From: Ptiloglossa arizonensis
Taxonomy: Eukaryota; Arthropoda; Insecta; Hymenoptera; Colletidae
Reading direction: 5' to 3'
Assembly: GCF_051014685.1 (NCBI RefSeq)
Contig: NW_027479300.1
Location: 62,001-126,000, forward strand
Length of the DNA: 64,000 bases
Below are positions 53,259 through 64,000 of this stretch, in pieces. The position numbers and the translations under genes are program-made. The stretch's first letter is position 1. The number at the start of each line of letters is the position of its first letter. Under the pieces are notes generated by a model. It worked only from the letters and a program-made list of their open reading frames with translations, was not told where the DNA came from and searched no databases.

Positions 53259-55084
53259 TTGGTCAATCCGTTCGCGAGATATGGCAGTTTGGAAGTAAGA
53301 AACGCTTGAGGAACTCAAAATTTTCGCAGTTCTGATGCTCGAAACGAATAACTAGAACGGACTAGGGGAAAAGAACGCATACCGTTGTAATCGGGCCAGT
53401 TTCTACTTTCAGATGCAACAGAAATTTTGCGGATTGGTCAATCCGTTCGCGAGATATGGTAGTTTGTAGGTAAGAAACGCTTGAGAAACTCAAAATTTTC
53501 GCAGTTCTGATGCTCGACAAGCATAACTAGAACGGTCTAGGGGAAAAGTACGCATACCGTTGTAATCGGGCGAGTTTCTACTTTCAGATGCAACAGAAAT
53601 TTTGCGGATTTGTCAATCCGTTGGCGAGATATGGCAGTTTGTTGGTAAGAAACGCTTGAGAAACTCAACATTTTCGCAGTTCTGATGCTCGAAACGAATA
53701 ACTAGAACGGCCTAGGGGAAAAGTACGCATACCGTTGTAATCGGGCGAGTTTCTACTTTCAGATGCAACAGAAATTTTGCGGATTGGTCAATCCGTTCGC
53801 GAGATATGGCAGTTTGGAGGTAAGAAACGCTTGAGAAACTCAAAATTTTCGCAGTTCTGATGCTCGAAACGAATAACTAGAACGGACCAGGGGAAAAGTA
53901 CGCATACCGTTGTAATCGGGCGTGTTTCTACTTTCAGATGCAACAGAAATTTTGCGGATTGGTCAATCCGTTCGCGAGATATGGCAGTTTGTAGGTAAGA
54001 AACGCTTGAGAAACTCAAAATTTTCGCAGTTCTGATGCTCGACAAGCATAACTAGGACGGTCTAGGGGAAAAGTACCCATACCGTTGTAATCGGGCGAGT
54101 TTCTACTTTCAGATGCAACAGAAATTTTGCGGATTGGTCAATCCGTTCGCGAGATATGGCAGTTTGGAGGTAAGAAACGCTTGAGAAACTCAAAATTTTC
54201 GCAGTTCTGATGCTCGAAACGAATAACTAGAACGGACCAGGGGAAAAGTACGCATACCGTTGTAATCGGGCGAGTTTCTACTTTCAGATGCAACAGAAAT
54301 TTTGCGGATTGGTCAATCCGTTGGCGAGATATGGCAGTTTGTAGGTAAGAAACGCTTGAGAAACTCAACATTTTCGCAGTTCTGATGCTCGAAACGAATA
54401 ACTAGAACGGCCTAGGGGAAAAGTACGCATACCGTTGTAATCGGGCGAGTTTCTACTTTCAGATGCAACAGAAATTTTGCGGATTGGTCAATCCGTTCGC
54501 GAGATATGGCAGTTTGTAGGTAAGAAACGCTTGAGAAACTCAACATTTTCGCAGTTCTGATGCTGGAAACGAATAACTAGAACGGGCTAGGGGAAAAGTA
54601 CGCATACCGTTGTAATCGGGCGAGATTCTACTTTCAGATGCAACAGAAACTTTGCGGATTGGTCAATCCGTTCGCGAGATATGGCAGTTTGTAGGTAAGA
54701 AACGCTTGAGAAACTCAACATTTTCGCAGTTCTGATGCTCGAAACGAATAACTAGAACGGCCTAGGGGAAAGTACGCATACCGTTGTAATCGGGCGAGTT
54801 TATACTTTCAGATGCAACAGAAATTTTGCGGATTGGTCAATCGGTTCGCGAGATATGGCAGTTTGGAGGTAAGAAACGCTTGAGAAACTCAACATTTTCG
54901 CAGTTCTGATGCTCGAAACGAATAACTAGAACGGGCTAGGGGAAAAGTACGCATACCGTTGTAATCGGGCGAGTTTCTACTTTCAGATGCAACAGAAACT
55001 TTGCGGATTGGTCAATCCGTTCGCGAGATATGGCAGTTTGGAGGTAAGAAACGCTTGAGAAACTCAAAATTTTCGCAGTTCTGA
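53259..55084 (+). repeat. Second copy of the 49,060-50,885 block
   Basis: This carries the same ordered variants as 49,060-50,885. Its right part (from about 53,700) was copied again at 55,275-56,660, an offset of 1,574 bp (9 units minus one base), including GGCGTGTTTC, GATGCTGGAAAC and the one-base-deleted unit. Confidence 0.88.
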
Positions 55085-58000
55085 TGCTCGACAAGCATAA
55101 CTAGAACGGTCTAGGGGAAAAGTACGCATACCGTTGTAATCGGGCGAGTTTCTACTTTCAGATGCAACAGAAATTTTGCGGATTGGTCAATCCGTTCGCG
55201 AGATATGGCAGTTTGTAGGTAAGAAACGCTTGAGAAACTCAACATTTTCGCAGTTCTGATGCTCGAAACGAATAACTAGAACGGCCTAGGGGAAAAGTAC
55301 GCATACCGTTGTAATCGGGCGAGTTTCTACTTTCAGATGCAACAGAAATTTTGCGGATTGGTCAATCCGTTCGCGAGATATGGCAGTTTGGAGGTAAGAA
55401 ACGCTTGAGAAACTCAAAATTTTCGCAGTTCTGATGCTCGAAACGAATAACTAGAACGGACCAGGGGAAAAGTACGCATACCGTTGTAATCGGGCGTGTT
55501 TCTACTTTCAGATGCAACAGAAATTTTGCGGATTGGTCAATCCGTTCGCGAGATATGGCAGTTTGTAGGTAAGAAACGCTTGAGAAACTCAAAATTTTCG
55601 CAGTTCTGATGCTCGACAAGCATAACTAGGACGGTCTAGGGGAAAAGTACCCATACCGTTGTAATCGGGCGAGTTTCTACTTTCAGATGCAACAGAAATT
55701 TTGCGGATTGGTCAATCCGTTCGCGAGATATGGCAGTTTGGAGGTAAGAAACGCTTGAGAAACTCAAAATTTTCGCAGTTCTGATGCTCGAAACGAATAA
55801 CTAGAACGGACCAGGGGAAAAGTACGCATACCGTTGTAATCGGGCGAGTTTCTACTTTCAGATGCAACAGAAATTTTGCGGATTGGTCAATCCGTTGGCG
55901 AGATATGGCAGTTTGTAGGTAAGAAACGCTTGAGAAACTCAACATTTTCGCAGTTCTGATGCTCGAAACGAATAACTAGAACGGCCTAGGGGAAAAGTAC
56001 GCATACCGTTGTAATCGGGCGAGTTTCTACTTTCAGATGCAACAGAAATTTTGCGGATTGGTCAATCCGTTCGCGAGATATGGCAGTTTGTAGGTAAGAA
56101 ACGCTTGAGAAACTCAACATTTTCGCAGTTCTGATGCTGGAAACGAATAACTAGAACGGGCTAGGGGAAAAGTACGCATACCGTTGTAATCGGGCGAGAT
56201 TCTACTTTCAGATGCAACAGAAACTTTGCGGATTGGTCAATCCGTTCGCGAGATATGGCAGTTTGTAGGTAAGAAACGCTTGAGAAACTCAACATTTTCG
56301 CAGTTCTGATGCTCGAAACGAATAACTAGAACGGCCTAGGGGAAAGTACGCATACCGTTGTAATCGGGCGAGTTTATACTTTCAGATGCAACAGAAATTT
56401 TGCGGATTGGTCAATCGGTTCGCGAGATATGGCAGTTTGGAGGTAAGAAACGCTTGAGAAACTCAACATTTTCGCAGTTCTGATGCTCGAAACGAATAAC
56501 TAGAACGGGCTAGGGGAAAAGTACGCATACCGTTGTAATCGGGCGAGTTTCTACTTTCAGATGCAACAGAAACTTTGCGGATTGGTCAATCCGTTCGCGA
56601 GATATGGCAGTTTGGAGGTAAGAAACGCTTGAGAAACTCAAAATTTTCGCAGTTCTGATGCTCGAAACGAATAACTAGAACGGACTAGGGGAAAAGAACG
56701 CAAACCGTTGTAATCGGGCGAGTTTCTACTTTCAGATGCAACAGAAATTTTGCGGATTGGTCAATCCGTTCGCGAGATATGGTAGTTTGTAGGTAAGAAA
56801 CGCTTGAGAAACTCAACATTTTCGCAGTTCTGATGCTCGAAACGAATAACTAGAACGGCCTAGGGGAAAGTACGCATACCGTTGTAATCGGGCGAGTTTA
56901 TACTTTCAGATGCAACAGAAATTTTGCGGATTGGTCAATCGGTTCGCGAGATATGGCAGTTTGGAGGTAAGAAACGCTTGAGAAACTCAACATTTTCGCA
57001 GTTCTGATGCTCGAAACGAATAACTAGAACGGGCTAGGGGAAAAGTACGCATACCGTTGTAATCGGGCGAGTTTCTACTTTCAGATGCAACAGAAACTTT
57101 GCGGATTGGTCAATCCGTTCGCGAGATATGGCAGTTTGGAGGTAAGAAACGCTTGAGAAACTCAAAATTTTCGCAGTTCTGATGCTCGACAAGCATAACT
57201 AGAACGGTCTAGGGGAAAAGTACGCATACCGTTGTAATCGGGCGAGTTTCTACTTTCAGATGCAACAGAAATTTTGCGGATTGGTCAATCCGTTCGCGAG
57301 ATATGGCAGTTTGTAGGTAAGAAACGCTTGAGAAACTCAACATTTTCGCAGTTCTGATGCTCGAAACGAATAACTAGAACGGCCTAGGGGAAAAGTACGC
57401 ATACCGTTGTAATCGGGCGAGTTTCTACTTTCAGATGCAACAGAAATTTTGCGGATTGGTCAATCCGTTCGCGAGATATGGCAGTTTGGAGGTAAGAAAC
57501 GCTTGAGAAACTCAAAATTTTCGCAGTTCTGATGCTCGAAACGAATAACTAGAACGGACCAGGGGAAAAGTACGCATACCGTTGTAATCGGGCGTGTTTC
57601 TACTTTCAGATGCAACAGAAATTTTGCGGATTGGTCAATCCGTTCGCGAGATATGGCAGTTTGTAGGTAAGAAACGCTTGAGAAACTCAAAATTTTCGCA
57701 GTTCTGATGCTCGACAAGCATAACTAGGACGGTCTAGGGGAAAAGTACCCATACCGTTGTAATCGGGCGAGTTTCTACTTTCAGATGCAACAGAAATTTT
57801 GCGGATTGGTCAATCCGTTCGCGAGATATGGCAGTTTGGAGGTAAGAAACGCTTGAGAAACTCAAAATTTTCGCAGTTCTGATGCTCGAAACGAATAACT
57901 AGAACGGACCAGGGGAAAAGTACGCATACCGTTGTAATCGGGCGAGTTTCTACTTTCAGATGCAACAGAAATTTTGCGGATTGGTCAATCCGTTGGCGAG

Positions 58001-58885
58001 ATATGGCAGTTTGTAGGTAAGAAACGCTTGAGAAACTCAACATTTTCGCAGTTCTGATGCTCGAAACGAATAACTAGAACGGCCTAGGGGAAAAGTACGC
58101 ATACCGTTGTAATCGGGCGAGTTTCTACTTTCAGATGCAACAGAAATTTTGCGGATTGGTCAATCCGTTCGCGAGATATGGCAGTTTGTAGGTAAGAAAC
58201 GCTTGAGAAACTCAACATTTTCGCAGTTCTGATGCTGGAAACGAATAACTAGAACGGGCTAGGGGAAAAGTACGCATACCGTTGTAATCGGGCGAGATTC
58301 TACTTTCAGATGCAACAGAAACTTTGCGGATTGGTCAATCCGTTCGCGAGATATGGCAGTTTGTAGGTAAGAAACGCTTGAGAAACTCAACATTTTCGCA
58401 GTTCTGATGCTCGAAACGAATAACTAGAACGGCCTAGGGGAAAGTACGCATACCGTTGTAATCGGGCGAGTTTATACTTTCAGATGCAACAGAAATTTTG
58501 CGGATTGGTCAATCGGTTCGCGAGATATGGCAGTTTGGAGGTAAGAAACGCTTGAGAAACTCAACATTTTCGCAGTTCTGATGCTCGAAACGAATAACTA
58601 GAACGGGCTAGGGGAAAAGTACGCATACCGTTGTAATCGGGCGAGTTTCTACTTTCAGATGCAACAGAAACTTTGCGGATTGGTCAATCCGTTCGCGAGA
58701 TATGGCAGTTTGGAGGTAAGAAACGCTTGAGAAACTCAAAATTTTCGCAGTTCTGATGCTCGAAACGAATAACTAGAACGGACTAGGGGAAAAGAACGCA
58801 AACCGTTGTAATCGGGCGAGTTTCTACTTTCAGATGCAACAGAAATTTTGCGGATTGGTCAATCCGTTCGCGAGATATGGTAGTT
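54690..58885 (+). repeat. 12-unit (2,098-bp) tandem duplication
   Basis: About 54,690-56,787 and 56,788-58,885 repeat in tandem at 2,098 bp. Each copy starts with the GGGGAAAGTACGC unit and contains a second such unit 1,574 bp later, so the 12-unit period is made of 9 + 3 units. The period is 2 bp short of 12 x 175 because two one-base deletions are carried per copy. Confidence 0.9.
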
Positions 58886-61041
58886 TGTAGGTAAGAAACG
58901 CTTGAGAAACTCAAAATTTTCGCAGTTCTGATGCTCGACAAGCATAACTAGAACGGTCTAGGGGAAAAGTACGCATACCGTTGTAATCGGGCGAGTTTCT
59001 ACTTTCAGATGCAACAGAAATTTTGCGGATTGGTCAATCCGTTGGCGAGATATGGCAGTTTGTAGGTAAGAAACGCTTGAGAAACTCAACATTTTCGCAG
59101 TTCTGATGCTCGAAACGAATAACTAGAACGGCCTAGCGGAAAAGTACGCATACCGTTGTAATCGGGCGAGTTTCTACTTTCAGATGCAACAGAAATTTTG
59201 CGGATTGGTCAATCCGTTCGCGAGATATGGCAGTTTGGAGGTAAGAAACGCTTGAGAAACTCAAAATTTTCGCCGTTCTGATGCTCGAAACGAATAACTA
59301 GAACAGACCAGGGGAAAAGTACGCATACCGTTGTAATCGGGCGAGTTTCTACTTTCAGATGCAACAGAAATTTTGCGGATTGGTCAATCCGTTCGCGAGA
59401 TATGGCAGTTTGTAGGTAAGAAACGCTTGAGAAACTCAAAATTTTCGCAGTTCTGATGCTCGACAAGCATAACTAGGACGGTCTAGGGGAAAAGTACCCA
59501 TACCGTTGTAATCGGGCGAGTTTCTACTTTCAGATGCAACAGAAATTTTGCGGATTGGTCAATCCGTTCGCGAGATATGGCAGTTTGGAGGTAAGAAACG
59601 CTCCAGAAACTCAAAATTTTCGCACTTCTGATGCTCGAAACGAATAACTAGAACGGACTAGGGGAAAAGTACGCATACCGTTGCAATCGGGCGAGTTTCT
59701 ACTTTCAGATGCAACAGAAATTTTGCGGATTGGTCAATCCATTCGCGAGATATGGCAGTTTGGAGGTAAGAAACGCTTGAAAAACTCAAAATTTTCGCAG
59801 TTCTGATGCTCGAAACGAATAACTAGAACGGACTAGGGGAAAAGTACGCATACCGTTGTAATCGGGCGAGTTTCTACTTTCAGATGCAACAGAAATTTTG
59901 CGGATTGGTCAATCCGTTCGCGAGATATGGCAGTTTGTAGGTAAGAAACGCTTGAGAAACTGAACATTTTCGCAGTTCTGATGCTCGAAACGAATAACTA
60001 GAACGGCCTAGGGGAAAAGTACGCATACCGTTGTAATCGGGCGAGTTTCTACTTTCAGATGCAACAGAAATTTTGCGGATTGGTCAATCCGTTCGCGCGA
60101 TATGGTAGTTTGTAGGTAAGAAACGCTTGAGAAACTCAAAATTTTCGCAGTTCTGATGCTCGACAAGCATAACTAGAACGGTCTAGGGGAAAAGTACGCA
60201 TACCGTTGTAATCGGGCGAGTTTCTACTTTCAGATGCAACAGAAATTTTGCGGATTGGTCAATCCGTTCGCGAGATATGGCAGTTTGGAAGTAAGAAACG
60301 CTTGAGAAACTCAAAATTTTCGCAGTTCTGATGCTCGACAAGCATAACTAGAACGGTCTAGGGGAAAAGTACGCATACCGTTGTAATCGGGCGAGTTTCT
60401 ACTTTCAGATGCAACAGAAATTTTGCGGATTGGTCAATCCGTTCGCGAGATATGGCAGTTTGTAGGTAAGAAACGCTTGAGAAACTCAAAATTTTCGCAG
60501 TTCTGATGCTCGACAAGCATAACTAGGACGGTCTAGGGGAAAAGTACCCATACCGTTGTAATCGGGCGAGTTTCTACTTTCAGATGCAACAGAAATTTTG
60601 CGGATTGGTCAATCCGTTCGCGAGATATGGCAGTTTGGAGGTAAGAAACGCTCCAGAAACTCAAAATTTTCGCAGTTCTGATGCTCGAAACGAATAACTA
60701 GAACGGACTAGGGGAAAAGTACGCATACAGTTGTAATCGGGCGAGTTTCTACTTTCAGATGCAACAGAAATTTTGCGGATTGGTCAATCCGTTCGCGAGA
60801 TATGGTAGTTTGTAGGTAAGAAACGCTTGAGAAACTCAAAATTTTCGCAGTTCTGATGCTCGACAAGCATAACTAGAACGGTCTAGGGGAAAAGTACGCA
60901 TACCGTTGTAATCGGGCGAGTTTCTACTTTCAGATGGAACAGAAATTTTGCGGATTGGTCAATCCGTTCGCGAGATATGGCAGTTTGTAGGTAAGAAACG
61001 CTTGAGAAACTCAACATTTTCGCAGTTCTGATGCTCGAAAC
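57331..61041 (+). repeat. Second copy of the 49,460-53,170 block
   Basis: Near-identical to the upstream copy. One difference I noted is GCATACAGTTG at 60,724 against GCACACAGTTG at 52,853. The left part of this copy is also the second copy of the 12-unit tandem repeat, so two duplication histories overlap here. Confidence 0.9.
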
Positions 61042-64000
61042 GAATAACTAGAACGGCCTAGGGGAAAAGTACGCATACCGTTGTAATCGGGCGAGTTTCT
61101 ACTTTCAGATGCAACAGAAATTTTGCGGATTGGTCAATCCGTTCGCGAGATATGGCAGTTTGTAGGTTAGAAACGCTTGAGAAACTCAACCTTTTCGCAG
61201 TTCTGATGCTCGAAACGAATAACTAGAACGGCCTAGGGGAAAAGTACGCATACCGTTGTAATAGGGCGAGTTTCTACTGACAGATGCATCAGAAATTTGG
61301 CGGATTGGTCAATCCGTTCGCGAGATATGGCAGTTTGGAAGTAAGAAACGCTTGAGAAACTCAAAATTTTCGCAGTTCTGATGCTCGACAAGCATAACTA
61401 GAACGGTCTAGGGGAAAAGTACGCATACCGTTGTAATCGGGCGAGTTTCTACTTTCAGATGCAACAGAAATTTTGCGGATTGGTCAATGCGTTCGCGAGA
61501 TATGGCAGTTTGGAGGTAAGCAACGCTTGAGAAACCCAAAATTTTCGCAGTTCTCATGCTCGAAACGAATAACTACAACGGCCTAGGGGAAAAGTACGCA
61601 TACCGCTGTAATCGGGCGAGTTTCTACTTTCAGATGCAACAGAAATTTTGCGGATTGGTCAATCCGTTCGCGAGATATGGCAGTTTGGAGGTAAGAAACG
61701 CTCCAGAAACTCAAAATTTTCGCAGTTCTGATGCTCGAAACGAATAACTAGAACGGACTAGGGGAAAAGTACGCATACAGTTGTAATCGGGCGAGTTTCT
61801 ACTTTCAGATGCAACAGAAATTTTGCGGATTGGTCAATCCGTTCGCGAGATATGGCAGTTTGGAAGTAAGAAACGCTTGAGAAACTCAAAATTTTCGCAG
61901 TTCTGATGCTCGAAACGAATAACTAGAACGGCCTAGGGGAAAAGAACGCATACCGTTGTAATCGGGCGAGTTTCTACTTTCAGATGCAACAGAAATTTTG
62001 CGGATTGGTCAATACGTTCGCGAGATATGGTAGTTTGTAGGTAAGAAACGCTTGAGAAACTCAAAATTTTCGCAGTTCTGATGCTCGACAAGCATACCTA
62101 GAACGGTCTAGGGGAAAAGTACGCATACCGTTGTAATCGGGCGAGTTTCTACTTTCAGATGCAACAGAAATTTTGCGGATTGGTCAATCCGTTCGCGAGA
62201 TATGGCCGTTTGTAGGTAAGAAACGCTTGAGAAACTCAACATTTTCGCAGTTCTGATGCTCGAAACGAATAACTAGAACAGCCTAGGGGAAAAGTACGCA
62301 TACCGTTGTAATCGGGCGAGTTTCTACTTTCAGATGCAACAGAAATTTTGCGGATTGGTCAATCCGTTCGCGAGATATGACAGTTTGGAGGTAAGCAACG
62401 CTTGAGAAACCCAAAATTTTCGCAGTTCTCATGCTCGAAACGAATAACTACAACGGCCTAGGGGAAAAGTACGCATACCGTTGTAATCGGGCGTGTTTCT
62501 ACTTTCAGATGCAACAGAAATTTTGCGGATTTGTCAATCCGTTCGCGAGATATGGCAGTTTGGAGGTAAGAAACGCTTGAGAAACTCAAAATTTTCGCAG
62601 TTCTGATTCTCGACAAGCATAACTAGAACGGTCTAGGGGAAAAGTACGCATACCGTTGTAATCGGGCGACTTTCTACTTTCAGATGCAACAGAAATTTTG
62701 CGGATTGGTCAATCCGTTCGCGAGATATGGCAGTTTGGAGGTAAGCAACGCTTGAGAAACCCAAAATTTTCGCAGTTCTCATGCTCGAAACGAATAACTA
62801 CAACGGCCTAGGGGAAAAGTACGCATACCGTTGTAATCGGGCGGGTTTCTACTTTCAGATGCAACAGAAATTTTGCGGATTGGTCAATCCGTTGGCGAGA
62901 TATGGCAGTTTGTAGGTAAGAAACGCTTGAGAAACTCAACATTTTCGCAGTTCTGATGCTCGAAACGAATAACTAGAACGGCCTAGGGGAAAAGTACGCA
63001 TACCGTTGTAATCGGGCGAGTTTCTACTGTCAGATGCAACAGAAATTTTGCGGATTGGTCAATCCGTTCGCGAGATATGGCAGTTTGGAGGTAAGAAACG
63101 CTTGAGAAACTCAAAATTTTCGCAGTTCTGATGCTCGAAACGAATAACTAGAACGGACCAGGGGAAAAGTACGCATACCGTTGTAATCGGGCGAGTTTCT
63201 ACTTTCAGATGCAACAGAAATTTTGCGGATTGGTCAATCCGTTCGCGAGATATGGCAGTTTGGAGGTAAGAAACGCTTGAGAAACTCAAAATTTTCGCAT
63301 TTCTGATGCTCGAAACGAATAACTAGAACGGACCAGGGGAAAAGTACGCATACCGTTGTAATCGGGCGAGTTTCTACTTTCAGATGCAACAGAAATTTTG
63401 CGGATTGGTCAATCCGTTCGCGCGATATGGTAGTTTGTAGGTAAGAAACGCTTGAGAAACTCAAAATTTTCGCAGTTCTGATGCTCGACAAGCATAACTA
63501 GAACGGTCTAGGGGAAAAGTACGCATACCGTTGTAATCGGGCGAGTTTCTACTTTCAGATGCAACAGAAATTTTGCGGATTGGTCAATCCGTTCGCGAGA
63601 TATGGCAGTTTGGAAGTAAGAAACGCTTGAGAAACTCAAAATTTTCGCAGTTCTGATGCTCGACAAGCATAACTAGAACGGTCTAGGGGAAAAGTACGCA
63701 TACCGTTGTAATCGGGCGAGTTTCTACTTTCAGATGCAACAGAAATTTTGCGGATTGGTCAATCCGTTCGCGAGATATGGCAGTTTGTAGGTAAGAAACG
63801 CTTGAGAAACTCAAAATTTTCGCAGTTCTGATGCTCGAAACGAATAACTAGAACGGACTAGGGGAAAAGTACGCATACAGTTGTAATCGGGCGAGTTTCT
63901 ACTTTCAGATGCAACAGAAATTTTGCGGATTGGTCAATCCGTTCGCGAGATATGGCAGTTTGGAAGTAAGAAACGCTTGAGAAACTCAAAATATTCGCAG
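61040..64000 (+). repeat. Zone 9: irregular right edge with left-type variants
   Basis: Only satellite units are present. TTCTCATGCTCG with GAAACCCAAAA and ACTACAACGG recurs near 61,530, 62,405 and 62,765. GCGACTTTC (near 62,668) and TACTGTCAG (near 63,026) reappear after about 40 kb without them. About 63,340-63,830 resembles 60,015-60,505 (offset 3,325 bp, 19 units). The array continues past the window edge. Confidence 0.8.

Larger units (their letters stand above)
49060..61040 (+). repeat. Zone 8: nested 3/9/12/24/45-unit duplications
   Basis: A unit carrying GGGGAAAGTACGC (one A missing) plus TTTATACTTTC and AATCGGTTCG occurs five times, near 50,571, 54,770, 56,344, 56,868 and 58,442. 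The spacings are about 4,199, 1,574, 524 and 1,574 bp. Each is a whole number of units less the deleted bases. Blocks of 1.8 to 3.7 kb recur at offsets of 4,199, 1,574, 2,098 and 7,871 bp. Confidence 0.92.
1..64000 (+). repeat. Tandem satellite array, 175-bp unit, about 366 copies
   Basis: The same 175-bp unit repeats head to tail across the whole window without reversal, gap or foreign insertion. I set unit position 1 at the AAAAGTACGC motif, which starts at bases 1, 176, 351 and so on, and reaches 63,865 for the last, partial copy. This gives 365 full units. Copies differ mainly by single-base substitutions at recurring positions, and combinations of variants recur at multi-unit spacing, so the array has higher-order structure. 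Such arrays are typical of centromeric or pericentromeric heterochromatin in eukaryotes. The chromosomal position here is an inference because no flanking sequence is visible. Confidence 0.99.

Noticed and set aside
1..64000. CRISPR array
   Set aside because: Direct repeats are present, but there are no unique spacers: the whole 175 bp repeats. Unit length and the lack of cas genes also argue against it.
1..64000. Transposon or LTR remnants as the source of the repeat
   Set aside because: I saw no terminal inverted repeats with target duplications, reverse transcriptase or transposase coding, or long terminal repeats. The dyads found are short and internal to the unit.
1..64000. Human alpha satellite or the trypanosome 177-bp repeat, because of similar unit length
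   Set aside because: The sequence does not resemble either as I know them. Length near 170-180 bp is common to many unrelated satellites.
1..64000. tRNA, rRNA or other structured RNA genes
   Set aside because: No cloverleaf pattern, A/B-box promoter pair or rRNA core motif is visible in the unit, and no segment departs from the satellite.

Overview
The whole 64 kb window is one tandem satellite-DNA array. A 175-bp unit (about 43% G+C) repeats head to tail in a single orientation from the first base to the last. I place 365 complete copies plus a 136-bp partial copy at the right edge (63,865-64,000). I see no protein gene, tRNA, rRNA, transposon, microsatellite or unique-sequence island. The short open frames are by-products of the repeat: 175 is not a multiple of 3, so every frame shifts by one base per unit and soon meets a stop.

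This points to a eukaryotic heterochromatic block, probably centromeric or pericentromeric. The evidence is a nucleosome-scale unit, kilobase-scale higher-order repeats and no interruptions. I do not recognise the satellite and cannot name the organism. My consensus unit has 31 C, 45 G and 13 CpG, an observed/expected CpG ratio near 1.6. This argues against long-term germline CpG methylation of the array and so weakly favours a lineage with little DNA methylation, such as many insects and other invertebrates.

Layout, with all block edges estimated by eye: (1) 1-9,800, a mosaic of overlapping 17-, 18-, 20- and 21-unit duplications. (2) 9,800-11,899, a clean tandem duplication of a 6-unit (1,050-bp) block. 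(3) 11,900-15,900, an irregular stretch with rare variants and one 173-bp unit. (4) 15,900-23,430, 2-, 3-, 8-, 13- and 14-unit spacings of recurring marker units. (5) 23,430-35,709, a new variant family with 3-, 5- and 21-unit repeats. (6) 35,710-44,459, a nearly perfect tandem duplication of a 25-unit (4,375-bp) block that itself contains an 8-unit (1,400-bp) tandem repeat. (7) 44,460-49,060, a 10-unit (1,750-bp) recurrence. (8) 49,060-61,040, nested 3-, 9-, 12-, 24- and 45-unit duplications marked by a heritable one-base deletion. (9) 61,040-64,000, an irregular edge where variants typical of the left part reappear.

No genes work together here. The interest lies in the amplification history, the nearly fixed unit length (only 11 one-base deletions explain all phase drift), a motif resembling the CENP-B box, and short dyad symmetries inside the unit.
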